Shown here piece after piece: positions 1 through 5,547 of a DNA stretch of 5,547 nt. Source of the DNA: Microcaldota archaeon (GTDB taxonomy: Archaea > Micrarchaeota > Micrarchaeia > Micrarchaeales > Micrarchaeaceae); assembly GCA_030039935.1 (NCBI GenBank), contig JASHUQ010000014.1, positions 1 through 5,547 of the forward strand, read 5' to 3'. Each line of letters begins with the position of its first letter. Position 1 is the first letter of the stretch. The notes under the pieces were generated by a model that worked only from the letters and a program-made list of their open reading frames with translations, did no database searches and was not told the DNA's origin. A program made the position numbers and the translations under genes.

Positions 1-264
1 TCGACAAACCCCTTTGCGCAGGAAATTCTCCTTGACTGGACGAAAAGAAAGTGGAGCTATCTAAAGTCCATATATCCATCAAGCGCTGGCATGCTTGACA
101 GGTATGTGGAGCATTTTGAGATGCAGAAAAGCGAGGGCGCAAGGGAGGAAATACAAAAATTCTTCAAAAACAAAAAGAACAGGAGAGAAGACATTGAAAG
201 AAACATAAAGAATGCGATAGAAATAATAGGGTCTAATATAAGATTCATAGAAAGGAACAGATAA
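1..264 (+). CDS. C-terminal end of an M1-family (puromycin-sensitive/tricorn-factor type) aminopeptidase, 5' truncated
   Basis: Frame 1 is open from the first base to a TAA at 262-264, giving the last 87 residues of a protein that starts outside the window. The fragment opens with STNPFAQEILLDWTKRKW, then an aromatic/Gly stretch, then EIQKFFKNKKN, and ends in a basic helix IGSNIRFIERNR. This order (an N-P-x-x-x-x-x-x-x-x-W segment, a 'ev..FF' segment, then a closing amphipathic helix ending near ERxR) is the pattern I know from the ERAP1_C-like tail of M1 zinc aminopeptidases, including archaeal tricorn-interacting factors. Those enzymes trim N-terminal residues from peptides in the cytosol. 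The catalytic GxMEN and HExxH motifs would lie upstream, so activity cannot be judged. The stop is 7 bases before the glycosyltransferase start, suggesting co-transcription. The family call rests on motif memory over a short, poorly conserved tail; another helical-repeat protein is possible. Confidence 0.7.
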   Translation, partial: STNPFAQEILLDWTKRKWSYLKSIYPSSAGMLDRYVEHFEMQKSEGAREEIQKFFKNKKNRREDIERNIKNAIEIIGSNIRFIERNR

Positions 265-271
265 TGGTTTT

Positions 272-1366
272 ATGGACATTCCTATTCTTATTCTGGTTGC
301 CTTCTTATTCCTTTTATGGATTGGGCTCAATGCAATAAATATAATTGGCGCAATAAAGAAGCCTGAAGAAATTCAAAACAAAGGAGGATCAAAGAGCCCA
401 AAAAATCCAAAGACACTTGTCATAGTCCCATGCAAGGGAACGGACCTTACGCTTTATCAAAACCTTATGTCGATCAAGGGCCAGGATTGCAAAAATTACG
501 ACATAATAGCTGTTGTTGATGACAAAGGCGACAGCGCACTTCCAGAAATAAAAAGGTGCAATATCGATTATATAATATCTTCAAAAGAGTTCATGGAGTG
601 CAGCGGAAAGGTGCGCGCAATTTCCACCGCAATAAAGAAATTCAAGCGCTATGATTGCTATGTAATAATAGACTCTGATGTTTTCTGCAAAAGAAGCCAT
701 CTCAGGGAACTGGTCAAGCCCCTTTCTGACAATTCGATAGGAGTATCTACTGCGTATCCGTACTTTGAGCCAAAAGGTAGATTCTGGTCAAAAGTGAAGA
801 TGGTGTGGGGCTTTGTCGGCAATGGAATGATGGAATCTGATGTAACAAGATTCTGCTGGGGAGGATCAATGGCGTTCAGGAAAGGGCTTCTTGACAAGAA
901 GTATTTCGCTATTTTCTCAAAAGCGGTATCTGATGACATGGCAATAGCATACGCTGCAAAGCAGAAAGGGCTTAAAGTACATTATGTAAACAAGAGCCTT
1001 ATTAGCATAAATCAGGATGATGACTTTGCAAGGTTTTCGGAATGGTCGACAAGGCAGACGGCGCTGTCGATACTTGGCAACAGGAATGTCCTGAAGATGG
1101 GGGTTGCATTCTACGGCGCAAACTGCACTTTGCTTGTATGCGGAACCCTCCTCTCAATTTTCGCATCTCCAATATATCTTATATTGCTTGTTCCATTTTT
1201 AATAGGCCTAATGAAGACGTTCAGGAGATCTAACAAAATTTACGCTTCAATAATTCCTATATACATAATAATAAACTTCATATTCCTTGCAAACCTGCTT
1301 GTAGCTGGAAGAAAGAAAAGGATAGAATGGCGCGGCACAGCATATGAGCTGAGAAGCCCTTATTGA
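272..1366 (+). CDS. Membrane-anchored family 2 (GT21-like) glycosyltransferase
   Basis: A 364-residue processive-type GT-A glycosyltransferase, expected to transfer a sugar from a nucleotide-sugar to a lipid or membrane acceptor at the cytoplasmic face. Helix about 3-27 is an N-terminal anchor. The catalytic domain follows: VPCKG at 52-56 and VVDD at 81-84 (nucleotide binding), SGKVRA at 111-116, DSD at 134-136 (metal-binding D-x-D), CWGGSMAF at 195-202 (acceptor loop), SDD at 220-222 (likely catalytic base region) and WSTRQ at 258-262, a variant of the (Q/R)xxRW box. Two or three hydrophobic segments lie at about 278-315 and 323-346, and the C-terminus carries the IEWRG element seen in ceramide-glucosyltransferase/HpnI-like enzymes. 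All key acidic residues are present, so it should be active. ATG 272 is the only ATG downstream of the in-frame stop at 248-250 that keeps the anchor; no convincing ribosome-binding site precedes it. Donor and acceptor cannot be read from sequence; glycolipid synthesis or surface-glycan assembly are the candidates. Confidence 0.88.
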   Translation: MDIPILILVAFLFLLWIGLNAINIIGAIKKPEEIQNKGGSKSPKNPKTLVIVPCKGTDLTLYQNLMSIKGQDCKNYDIIAVVDDKGDSALPEIKRCNIDYIISSKEFMECSGKVRAISTAIKKFKRYDCYVIIDSDVFCKRSHLRELVKPLSDNSIGVSTAYPYFEPKGRFWSKVKMVWGFVGNGMMESDVTRFCWGGSMAFRKGLLDKKYFAIFSKAVSDDMAIAYAAKQKGLKVHYVNKSLISINQDDDFARFSEWSTRQTALSILGNRNVLKMGVAFYGANCTLLVCGTLLSIFASPIYLILLVPFLIGLMKTFRRSNKIYASIIPIYIIINFIFLANLLVAGRKKRIEWRGTAYELRSPY

Positions 1367-1443
1367 AAAAAAGCGAGGCAATGCAAAGTACATATCTGGA
1401 AACATTACTGATATTGTTCGTTAAAAGCCGCACCCGCACCAAC

Positions 1444-1453
1444 AAATAAATAA
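1444..1453 (+). promoter_or_regulatory. TATA-like box of a probable leaderless promoter
   Basis: AAATAAATAA lies in the 108-base gap after the glycosyltransferase, centred about 26-27 bases before the ATG at 1475. That is the archaeal TATA-to-start-site distance, so transcription would begin at or next to the start codon. The absence of any Shine-Dalgarno-like sequence in the bases just before the ATG agrees with a leaderless mRNA. The bases upstream are not clearly purine-rich, so a BRE is not evident. The remainder of the 1367-1474 gap shows no RNA gene and no obvious T-run terminator. Confidence 0.5.
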
Positions 1454-1474
1454 CAATTACTTAATGATTATCTC

Positions 1475-1969
1475 ATGGCTGAAATGAGAGCGGCAAACAG
1501 GAGATCAGAAATAGACTATTCAAAGTTCAGCACATCTGAGATAGACTGCATTGTATGCGCCGGCATGGAAATGAAGGATTCAATACTTGGATTCAACAAA
1601 ACCCACCCAGGCTCGTTTGGCAAAAGCACAGTAGATGTGGTTGATGAAATATTTGGCACTATTGTCTGCATGGTATATTCTGATATTGTGGAGTACGAGT
1701 GCGTTTCAAATGAGATATTCAGCAACCCGTTCACAAAGACTGTCAAATTCAGGTCGGCAGAATTCAAGCATCTTTTGTCAAAAACAATCCAGAAGGCAAA
1801 AAGGCTGAGAAACCTGGGCCTTGAAATGGATGCAACAAAAAGAATAATGCACCAAGCGCTTGAAGACGCGTGCGAGCAGATTTCTGCGCAGCACGAAGAA
1901 ATCCTTGCAAGGTTTGGAATAATAGACAGATCTTCAAGCCCTATAGAGCTCAGGCAAGACCCAAAGTAA
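1475..1969 (+). CDS. Hypothetical protein of 164 residues with a CxxC pair
   Basis: I do not recognise this family. The product is soluble: no signal peptide or membrane helix is apparent. Residues 1-20 are charged and Ser-rich. Residues 22-80 hold a mixed region with a CIVC pair (C25, C28), a small Gly/Ser/His-rich stretch at 39-50 (HPGSFGK) and further cysteines at 65 and 76. Residues about 95-148 are strongly helical, with a basic KAKRLRNLG segment followed by an acidic stretch ending near ARFG. The tail is Pro/Ser-rich and polar. HPGSFGKS is only superficially P-loop-like and lacks the GxxxxGK spacing context, so I do not call an ATPase. Codon use (AGA/AGG, ATA) matches the neighbours. 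The ATG start is supported by a TATA-like box at leaderless distance. It probably forms its own transcription unit, separate from the glycosyltransferase. Confidence 0.8.
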   Translation: MAEMRAANRRSEIDYSKFSTSEIDCIVCAGMEMKDSILGFNKTHPGSFGKSTVDVVDEIFGTIVCMVYSDIVEYECVSNEIFSNPFTKTVKFRSAEFKHLLSKTIQKAKRLRNLGLEMDATKRIMHQALEDACEQISAQHEEILARFGIIDRSSSPIELRQDPK

Positions 1970-1975
1970 TAAATA
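1968..1975 (+). promoter_or_regulatory. Second AATAAATA box, candidate promoter of the small downstream gene
   Basis: The octamer AATAAATA overlaps the stop codon of the 164-residue gene. The same octamer occurs at 1445-1452 in front of that gene. Here its last base is 21 bases before an ATG at 1996; there the distance to the ATG is 23 bases. A second AT-rich stretch, AAATAATATA at 1987-1996, is an alternative TATA box and would place initiation near 2018-2022. Confidence 0.35.
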
Positions 1976-2008
1976 CAACAAAGTGCAAATAATATATGCG
2001 TTTTTCAA

Positions 2009-2269
2009 TTGTCGAGTGATAGCTTGAAAGGAAAAAGCGATAAAATTGTTCTTAAGATATTTGGGGGTAACAACGAGGAAAAGAGGGCGCACAACTGCTA
2101 CCTTTGCCAGATATACAAGAGAGAGGCTTCTAGAGGGGATATAGAGGCGCTGAACTTCTACAAAAGCCACCTTAACAGCATTGTGAAAAAATACGGCGGT
2201 GCGACAATAGTGCTAAGTGTGAGGAAAAGGGTTACAGCGCTTCCAAGGCAGATGAAGGCAAAGGCGTAA
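2009..2269 (+). CDS. Small basic hypothetical protein (about 81-90 residues) with a CxxC pair; start uncertain
   Basis: I do not recognise this protein. From TTG 2009 it has 86 residues: a polar start, a hydrophobic KIVLKIFGG segment at about 12-20, CYLC at 30-33, a charged helix around 34-61, and a basic tail (VRKRVTALPRQMKAKA) that could contact nucleic acid. No membrane segment is visible. The frame is open from 1973 but contains no ATG or GTG near its beginning. Choices are TTG 2009, or TTG 2024, which is preceded by GAGTGA at 2014-2019 with a 4-base gap. A third option is ATG 1996, in another frame; it would join only if the five-T run at 2001-2005 had four Ts, giving MRFQ before the present sequence (90 residues). 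The gene follows the 164-residue gene by 39 bases and ends 15 bases from the convergent permease. The long coherent frame and codon use support a real gene; its job is unknown. Confidence 0.62.
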   Translation: MSSDSLKGKSDKIVLKIFGGNNEEKRAHNCYLCQIYKREASRGDIEALNFYKSHLNSIVKKYGGATIVLSVRKRVTALPRQMKAKA

Positions 2270-2285
2270 TCCAGTAATATGGATT
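2268..2285. other. Short inverted repeat between convergent stop codons
   Basis: AATCCA at 2268-2273 pairs with TGGATT at 2280-2285, giving a 6-bp stem with a 6-base loop. The arms take in parts of both converging stop codons. It could help termination or be chance: archaeal termination depends mainly on T-runs, and no strong T-run follows on either strand. Confidence 0.25.
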
Positions 2286-3619
2286 CACAATTCCCTCAAC
2301 GCATCTATTGGTTCTAGTTTTGATGCCCTTATTGCAGGATATATTCCCGCAAGAAGGCTCACAAGTATTGCGACAATTAGAGATATCAGTATAACCTCTG
2401 GGGTGAATGCCGGGCTGTAGGATAAGGAGGATGATAAGCCAGAAGAAGAGGTTGATGTTGGCGCGGCTCCTGCGCTGGAAACGAAAACAGCTCCCCCCGC
2501 TCCGCTACCGCCAGCAAAGCTCCCGCTTCCCCTGAATGTTGTCGATGTTGTCGTTGTTGCGCCAGTTGTCGAAGATGATGCATGGGTAAAGACAACAGAG
2601 AGTGCCTCTGATGCTCCGACTCCAAGGACTATCCCGCTTATTCCTCCAAGCACTCCTATTAGCAATGCCTGTGTCATGAATACAAGAAGAATGTGCTTTC
2701 TTTTGAATCCAATGGATTTCATTATTCCTATCTCGTGCGTTCTTTCATACACAGAAATAAGCATAACGTTCATTATTCCTATTGCTGCTACGAGAAGAGA
2801 TATTCCCCCTACTATTCCGAGTATTAGGCTTATTGATCCTATGACAGAGCTTGTTGTTTGCAGCAATTGCTGTGTAGTCAATACCCTTGCATTGCTTCCA
2901 TATATATCTGAAAGCTCTGTTGATAAAGGAGTTACATCGCTGAGGTTCTTGGCCTTGACTATTATTATGCTGTAAGAGGATTCATGAAGAAGCTCCTGTG
3001 CCTCCTGAAGAGACATGAGCACCGCTGTGTCAATTGAAACAATAGAAGAGCCGTACTGGTTTAGTATTCCTGTTACAGGCACAGTGTATGTGGAAGATCC
3101 TCCCCTTCCTTTTATTTCAAGGGTTATGGGCTGACCAACATCTACGGCCTCGCTGCCTCCTGCGCTTGATGGAAAGGCGACGCTGTATCCTATAAGCGAT
3201 GATGGCGACAGTGTATCCGAATAGAGCGTTCCCTGGTATATGCTTACATTGCCCCCTGTGAATTCCTCTAGCCCCTGAGGTGTGATTCCTATAAGCGTTA
3301 CGCTCGTGTTGTAGCCATTTGCAATTGCGCTGGCGCTTCCCTCCACAACAGGAATAGTGTAGTTGACATAAGACAGCTGGGATATCCTTGCCGTATCAGC
3401 CGATGTAAATCCGGTTGTTGATGTCGAGGTAAGAAGTATGGTTGTAGGCCCAAGCGATGAAAGAGACTTCTGTATGCTCACGCTTATTCCCTGCGTTTGC
3501 GAGATTAGCGCGATGATCGCTGCGACTCCAATCGCTACCATGATCATTGTGAGCGCTGTCCTTACCTTTTTCTGGCTCAGGTCCTTCATGCTGAGCCACA
3601 TTATGTCTTTCAGCTCCAT
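2285..3619 (-). CDS. MacB/FtsX-family ABC transporter permease
   Basis: This 444-residue protein is the membrane subunit of a MacB-type (type VII) ABC transporter. Helix 1 spans about 20-42, preceded by the cytoplasmic coupling helix LSMKDLSQKKVRTALT. A large extracellular MacB_PCD-like domain covers about 45-250. Helix 2 (258-288) runs into the highly characteristic GIMNVMLISVYERTHEIGIM stretch and the cytoplasmic KSIGFKRKH loop that contacts the ATPase. Helix 3 is at about 310-342 and helix 4 at about 405-428, closing with GIYPAIRASKLEPIDALREL, a hallmark C-terminus of the family. The external domain has N-glycosylation sequons at N86, N104, N124 and N225. An insert of about 55 Ser/Thr/Gly/Ala residues (347-401) lies between helices 3 and 4, where relatives usually have a short loop. 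ATG 3617-3619 is preceded by GAGTGA (3624-3629) with a 4-base gap, a weak ribosome-binding site. The gene follows the surface-protein gene by 27 bases in an operon. Substrate is unknown; lipoprotein, peptide or antibiotic export, or mechanical coupling to a cell-surface process, are possible. Confidence 0.93.
   Translation of the reverse strand: MELKDIMWLSMKDLSQKKVRTALTMIMVAIGVAAIIALISQTQGISVSIQKSLSSLGPTTILLTSTSTTGFTSADTARISQLSYVNYTIPVVEGSASAIANGYNTSVTLIGITPQGLEEFTGGNVSIYQGTLYSDTLSPSSLIGYSVAFPSSAGGSEAVDVGQPITLEIKGRGGSSTYTVPVTGILNQYGSSIVSIDTAVLMSLQEAQELLHESSYSIIIVKAKNLSDVTPLSTELSDIYGSNARVLTTQQLLQTTSSVIGSISLILGIVGGISLLVAAIGIMNVMLISVYERTHEIGIMKSIGFKRKHILLVFMTQALLIGVLGGISGIVLGVGASEALSVVFTHASSSTTGATTTTSTTFRGSGSFAGGSGAGGAVFVSSAGAAPTSTSSSGLSSSLSYSPAFTPEVILISLIVAILVSLLAGIYPAIRASKLEPIDALREL
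2417..2581 (-). other. Low-complexity Ser/Thr/Gly/Ala-rich insert in the permease
   Basis: This DNA encodes permease residues 347-401, almost entirely S, T, G and A, with runs such as TTTTSTT, SGSFAGGSGAGGA and SSSGLSSSLS. The helix prediction places it outside the cell between membrane helices 3 and 4. The composition is like a flexible or O-glycosylated (mucin-like) linker. The reading frame is intact on both sides, so it is part of the protein rather than an interruption. Confidence 0.8.
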
Positions 3620-3623
3620 TTAT

Positions 3624-3629
3624 TCACTC
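3624..3629 (-). promoter_or_regulatory. Candidate ribosome-binding site of the permease
   Basis: Minus-strand GAGTGA followed by ATAA and the ATG. It partly matches the GGAGGTGA complement of the 16S 3' end, and the same hexamer with the same 4-base gap precedes TTG 2024 on the plus strand. Confidence 0.35.
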
Positions 3630-3646
3630 AATGGAAATTTAGGATA

Positions 3647-4939
3647 TCATCTCTCTTTTGCATGCCTTCCCCTCCTTTTCTCCTTTACAAGCATGTATGA
3701 TAGGACTATTATTACAGCAATCGCTGCAATAAGAATATAGATGAGTATGCCAGAGCTTCTGTGAAATTCGACAGCGCCATTTGGTGCGCTTCCCGATACT
3801 CCAGATATGGAGTTGAAGCTTCCAAACACGCTTACATTCACGTCGAACGTCTTTGTCTGGTTCTGCCTAAGGCTGTTCAGGTAATTTACAACTATCGGAA
3901 TTACGTATGGTTTTGTTGACGACTTGTTTGACGCAACAAGCGTCAGCGTGACAGGAGACTGCCCGTCAGCAGATATATCCCCTACATATGTGGGGTTTGA
4001 CCCATATGCTGTGAAACCCTTTGGAAGCTCCGCCTCTGCAGTTACGGCAGATGCACCAGATGTTCCAACATCGGTGAGTATGAACGAGATTGAGAATATT
4101 CCATCAGGACTTGCAGGAGATGGAGACACGGTAGTTCCAGATACAAGCATGTCTATCCCGCCAGTTGGTATCAGTGATGTGCTGTTAGACACCTGTTCTA
4201 TGTCTGTTCCATTGTAGAATGTTGCTGTTGTGTTGAACGGGAACGACTGTATAGACGCGTTTCTAGATACGAATATCTCTGTATTGAGGTTGTAGGAGCT
4301 TCCAGGAAGCAGGGATCCTACCTGTACCTGCGGATTCCCGACAATCGCGCCATCAATGCTCGGTATGCTTGTATGCAGGAAAAGGGAATTCAGCGTTGTG
4401 TTTCCAGTATTTGTCAGGTTTATCGATATATTTTGTATTGTTCCAGAGACCACCTCTTTAGGGCTCACATTCACATCGAGGGGAGATGGGCAAGTTTGAA
4501 CCTCGAATGTAAGGTTTCTGACCTCTGAATCAGAATAATAGACAAGATAGTTGTAGTCTATTGAAAGGCTTGCGGTTGTTATAAGAGAGGCATTCGGAGA
4601 TACAAAGATATGAAGAACCGCTGTTTTGGGCTGGCCCGCAAAAACACTTGTTATGAAGCCTGTGCTGTTTCCTATCGGAGTGAAATACTTGCTTGAAAGC
4701 GAGAATGTTACTGCGCTCATTGCAGAGGTTGTGTTTGTCTCTCCGGGGCTAACGCTCAGGAACCCAAGGTCCGAAACCGTTATTGGAATATAGTTTGTCT
4801 GTCCCTTGCAAAGCGTTGTCAAAGAGCTGTTCACGTAGAAGTTTGGAGGGTTTGGGATCGGCGCAGGCCCGTTTGTTGCCGAGAATGCTATTCCTATTAG
4901 GAATAATGCGATCATTGTTGTTATTACATATTTTTTCAT
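3647..4939 (-). CDS. Secreted, membrane-anchored COG1361/CARDB-like surface protein of the ABC operon
   Basis: About 430 residues with a signal peptide (KK then a hydrophobic core, likely cleavage after the AFSA region near residue 21), a long extracellular part, one membrane helix at about 398-419 and a very basic cytoplasmic tail (KEKRRGRHAKER). The exterior looks like tandem beta-sandwich modules of COG1361/CARDB type. One spans about 26-150, one about 154-258 (VSPKEVVSGTIQNISINLTNTGNT is the typical 'interaction with N-T-G-N' strand pattern) and one about 262-372 (a second such unit with LTDVGTSGAS). I count 16 N-x-S/T sequons, and only two cysteines (C45, C151, numbered from GTG 4942), suggesting one disulfide. 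No enzyme motif is seen. The start is either GTG 4942 or ATG 4939; I prefer ATG because it forms a TGATG overlap with the ATPase stop and sits 6 bases after AGGT (4946-4949). Lying between ATPase and permease genes, it probably forms a complex with the permease outside the cell, in place of bacterial MacA; that role is inference. Confidence 0.85.
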   Translation of the reverse strand: MKKYVITTMIALFLIGIAFSATNGPAPIPNPPNFYVNSSLTTLCKGQTNYIPITVSDLGFLSVSPGETNTTSAMSAVTFSLSSKYFTPIGNSTGFITSVFAGQPKTAVLHIFVSPNASLITTASLSIDYNYLVYYSDSEVRNLTFEVQTCPSPLDVNVSPKEVVSGTIQNISINLTNTGNTTLNSLFLHTSIPSIDGAIVGNPQVQVGSLLPGSSYNLNTEIFVSRNASIQSFPFNTTATFYNGTDIEQVSNSTSLIPTGGIDMLVSGTTVSPSPASPDGIFSISFILTDVGTSGASAVTAEAELPKGFTAYGSNPTYVGDISADGQSPVTLTLVASNKSSTKPYVIPIVVNYLNSLRQNQTKTFDVNVSVFGSFNSISGVSGSAPNGAVEFHRSSGILIYILIAAIAVIIVLSYMLVKEKRRGRHAKER

Positions 4940-5547
4940 CACATTACCTTTTCTTTTTCTATTTTTCCGTCTTTTATGAATATTATCCTGTCGCAGAACC
5001 TCGCTGTTTCAAGGTTGTGCGTTACCATGACTATTGTTACGCCGCTTTCCTTGCACGTCTTGCTAAGAAGATGCACGACAGCATCTCCAGACTTGCTGTC
5101 AAGGTTTCCAGTCGGTTCATCCGCTAGTATTAGGGTTGGGTTGTTTACAAGCGCCCTGGCAAGCGCGACCCTCTGCTGCTCTCCCCCAGATAGCTTGTTC
5201 ACGTCAAGCTGCGTCCTTCCAGAGAGCCCGAGCTGGCCCAAGAGGCCATCTGCTCTTTTTGTCCTCTCGCTTTCTGGTAATCTTGTAACCATTAAAGGAA
5301 GCTCCACATTCTTCTCTGCCGTCAATCCAGGGATCAGGTTGAACGCCTGGAAAACAAAGCCAAGCTTCTGGTTCCTGAATTCGGACAGCGCATCTCCATC
5401 CATCGACTTTGTCGATATTCCATCAATGTAGAGATCTCCTGATGTCTGCTTGTCTATTGTCCCAAGTATGTGCATCAATGTGGATTTTCCGCTTCCGGAC
5501 GGGCCTACTATTGCGGCGAACTCCCCCTCCTTCAAAGAGAATGATAC
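4939..5547 (-). CDS. LolD/MacB-type ABC transporter ATP-binding protein, N-terminus outside window
   Basis: The frame is open to the window edge (it begins VSFSLKEGEF), so the true start lies beyond 5547; about 202 residues are present, and roughly 20-25 are missing compared with the usual length of about 225. All ATPase motifs are present, numbered from the first visible residue: Walker A GPSGSGKST 15-23, Q-loop FVFQAFNLIPGLT (Q67), signature LSGGEQQRVALARAL starting near 119, Walker B LILADE with catalytic E144, D-loop NLD 148-150, and switch histidine in VTHN (H177). FQAFNLIPGLTAEKNVELPL and ADEPTGNLDS are typical of the LolD/MacB/FtsE group. It hydrolyses ATP in the cytosol to drive the permease encoded two genes downstream. 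Its TGA stop overlaps the surface-protein start (TGATG), pointing to translational coupling. The operon promoter is not in the window. Confidence 0.95.
   Translation of the reverse strand, partial: VSFSLKEGEFAAIVGPSGSGKSTLMHILGTIDKQTSGDLYIDGISTKSMDGDALSEFRNQKLGFVFQAFNLIPGLTAEKNVELPLMVTRLPESERTKRADGLLGQLGLSGRTQLDVNKLSGGEQQRVALARALVNNPTLILADEPTGNLDSKSGDAVVHLLSKTCKESGVTIVMVTHNLETARFCDRIIFIKDGKIEKEKVM

Noticed and set aside
264..338. Tiny hydrophobic 24-codon frame starting at the TAATG overlap after the aminopeptidase
   Set aside because: It is the out-of-frame reading of the glycosyltransferase membrane anchor; hydrophobicity is inherited from T-rich codons.
658..939. Minus-strand open frame opposite the glycosyltransferase
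   Set aside because: It overlaps the catalytic core of a clear GT2 enzyme and shows no recognisable domain.
1367..1474. Possible small RNA or tRNA in the largest gap
   Set aside because: No cloverleaf arms, no conserved tRNA boxes and no convincing stem were found; only the TATA-like box stands out.
1595..1630. HPGSFGKS in the 164-residue protein as a Walker A motif
   Set aside because: The spacing does not fit GxxxxGK[ST], and no Walker B or strand-loop-helix context is evident.
2386..2625. Out-of-frame open stretch across the low-complexity part of the permease
   Set aside because: The repetitive codons keep several frames open; the His/Gln/Arg-rich product is a shadow, and the permease frame continues intact into its hallmark C-terminus.
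3924..4217. Plus-strand open frame opposite the surface-protein gene
   Set aside because: The Ser/Thr/Val-rich translation is the shadow of the Ser/Thr-rich real protein; no start signal or family resemblance.
4976..5431. Open frame of 151 codons on the plus strand, antisense to the ATPase
   Set aside because: It lies opposite a strongly conserved ABC ATPase, its translation is Ser/Leu/Pro-rich with no domain, and it follows the codon pattern of the real strand.

Overview
The window looks archaeal. Arginine is written mostly with AGA/AGG and isoleucine very often with ATA. Two small genes are preceded by an AT-rich TATA-like box at leaderless-transcript distance. There is also a secreted, N-glycosylation-sequon-rich protein of the COG1361/CARDB type found on archaeal surfaces. 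A small-genome DPANN-type archaeon would fit, but no marker in the window fixes the lineage. GC content is moderate. No RNA gene, CRISPR array, mobile element or replication origin is visible, and no stretch longer than about 110 bases lacks a gene.

Left half, plus strand (1-2269). The window opens inside a gene whose last 87 codons resemble the extreme C-terminus of M1 (gluzincin) aminopeptidases. Seven bases later starts a complete membrane-anchored GT2/GT21-like glycosyltransferase, probably in the same transcript. A 108-base gap holding a TATA-like box follows. Then come two small genes I do not recognise (about 164 and 86 residues), each with one CxxC pair. The start of the second is uncertain: an ATG at promoter-appropriate spacing lies out of frame across a five-T run, while the frame itself offers only TTG starts.

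Right half, minus strand (2285-5547). This is a tight three-gene ABC transporter operon, read right to left. It consists of a LolD/MacB-type ATPase (5' end beyond the window), a secreted single-pass COG1361/CARDB-like surface protein whose start overlaps the ATPase stop, and a MacB/FtsX-type permease. The likely unit is a MacB-like mechanotransmission machine in which the ATPase powers the four-helix permease and the surface protein sits where bacterial MacA would be. The permease carries an unusual Ser/Thr/Gly/Ala-rich insert of about 55 residues in its last extracellular loop.

The two halves converge tail to tail with only 15 bases between stop codons, spanned by a small inverted repeat.

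The best leads are the surface-protein-containing ABC operon, the mucin-like loop in its permease, and the two unknown CxxC genes with their start-site puzzle. Nothing here proves a new system.
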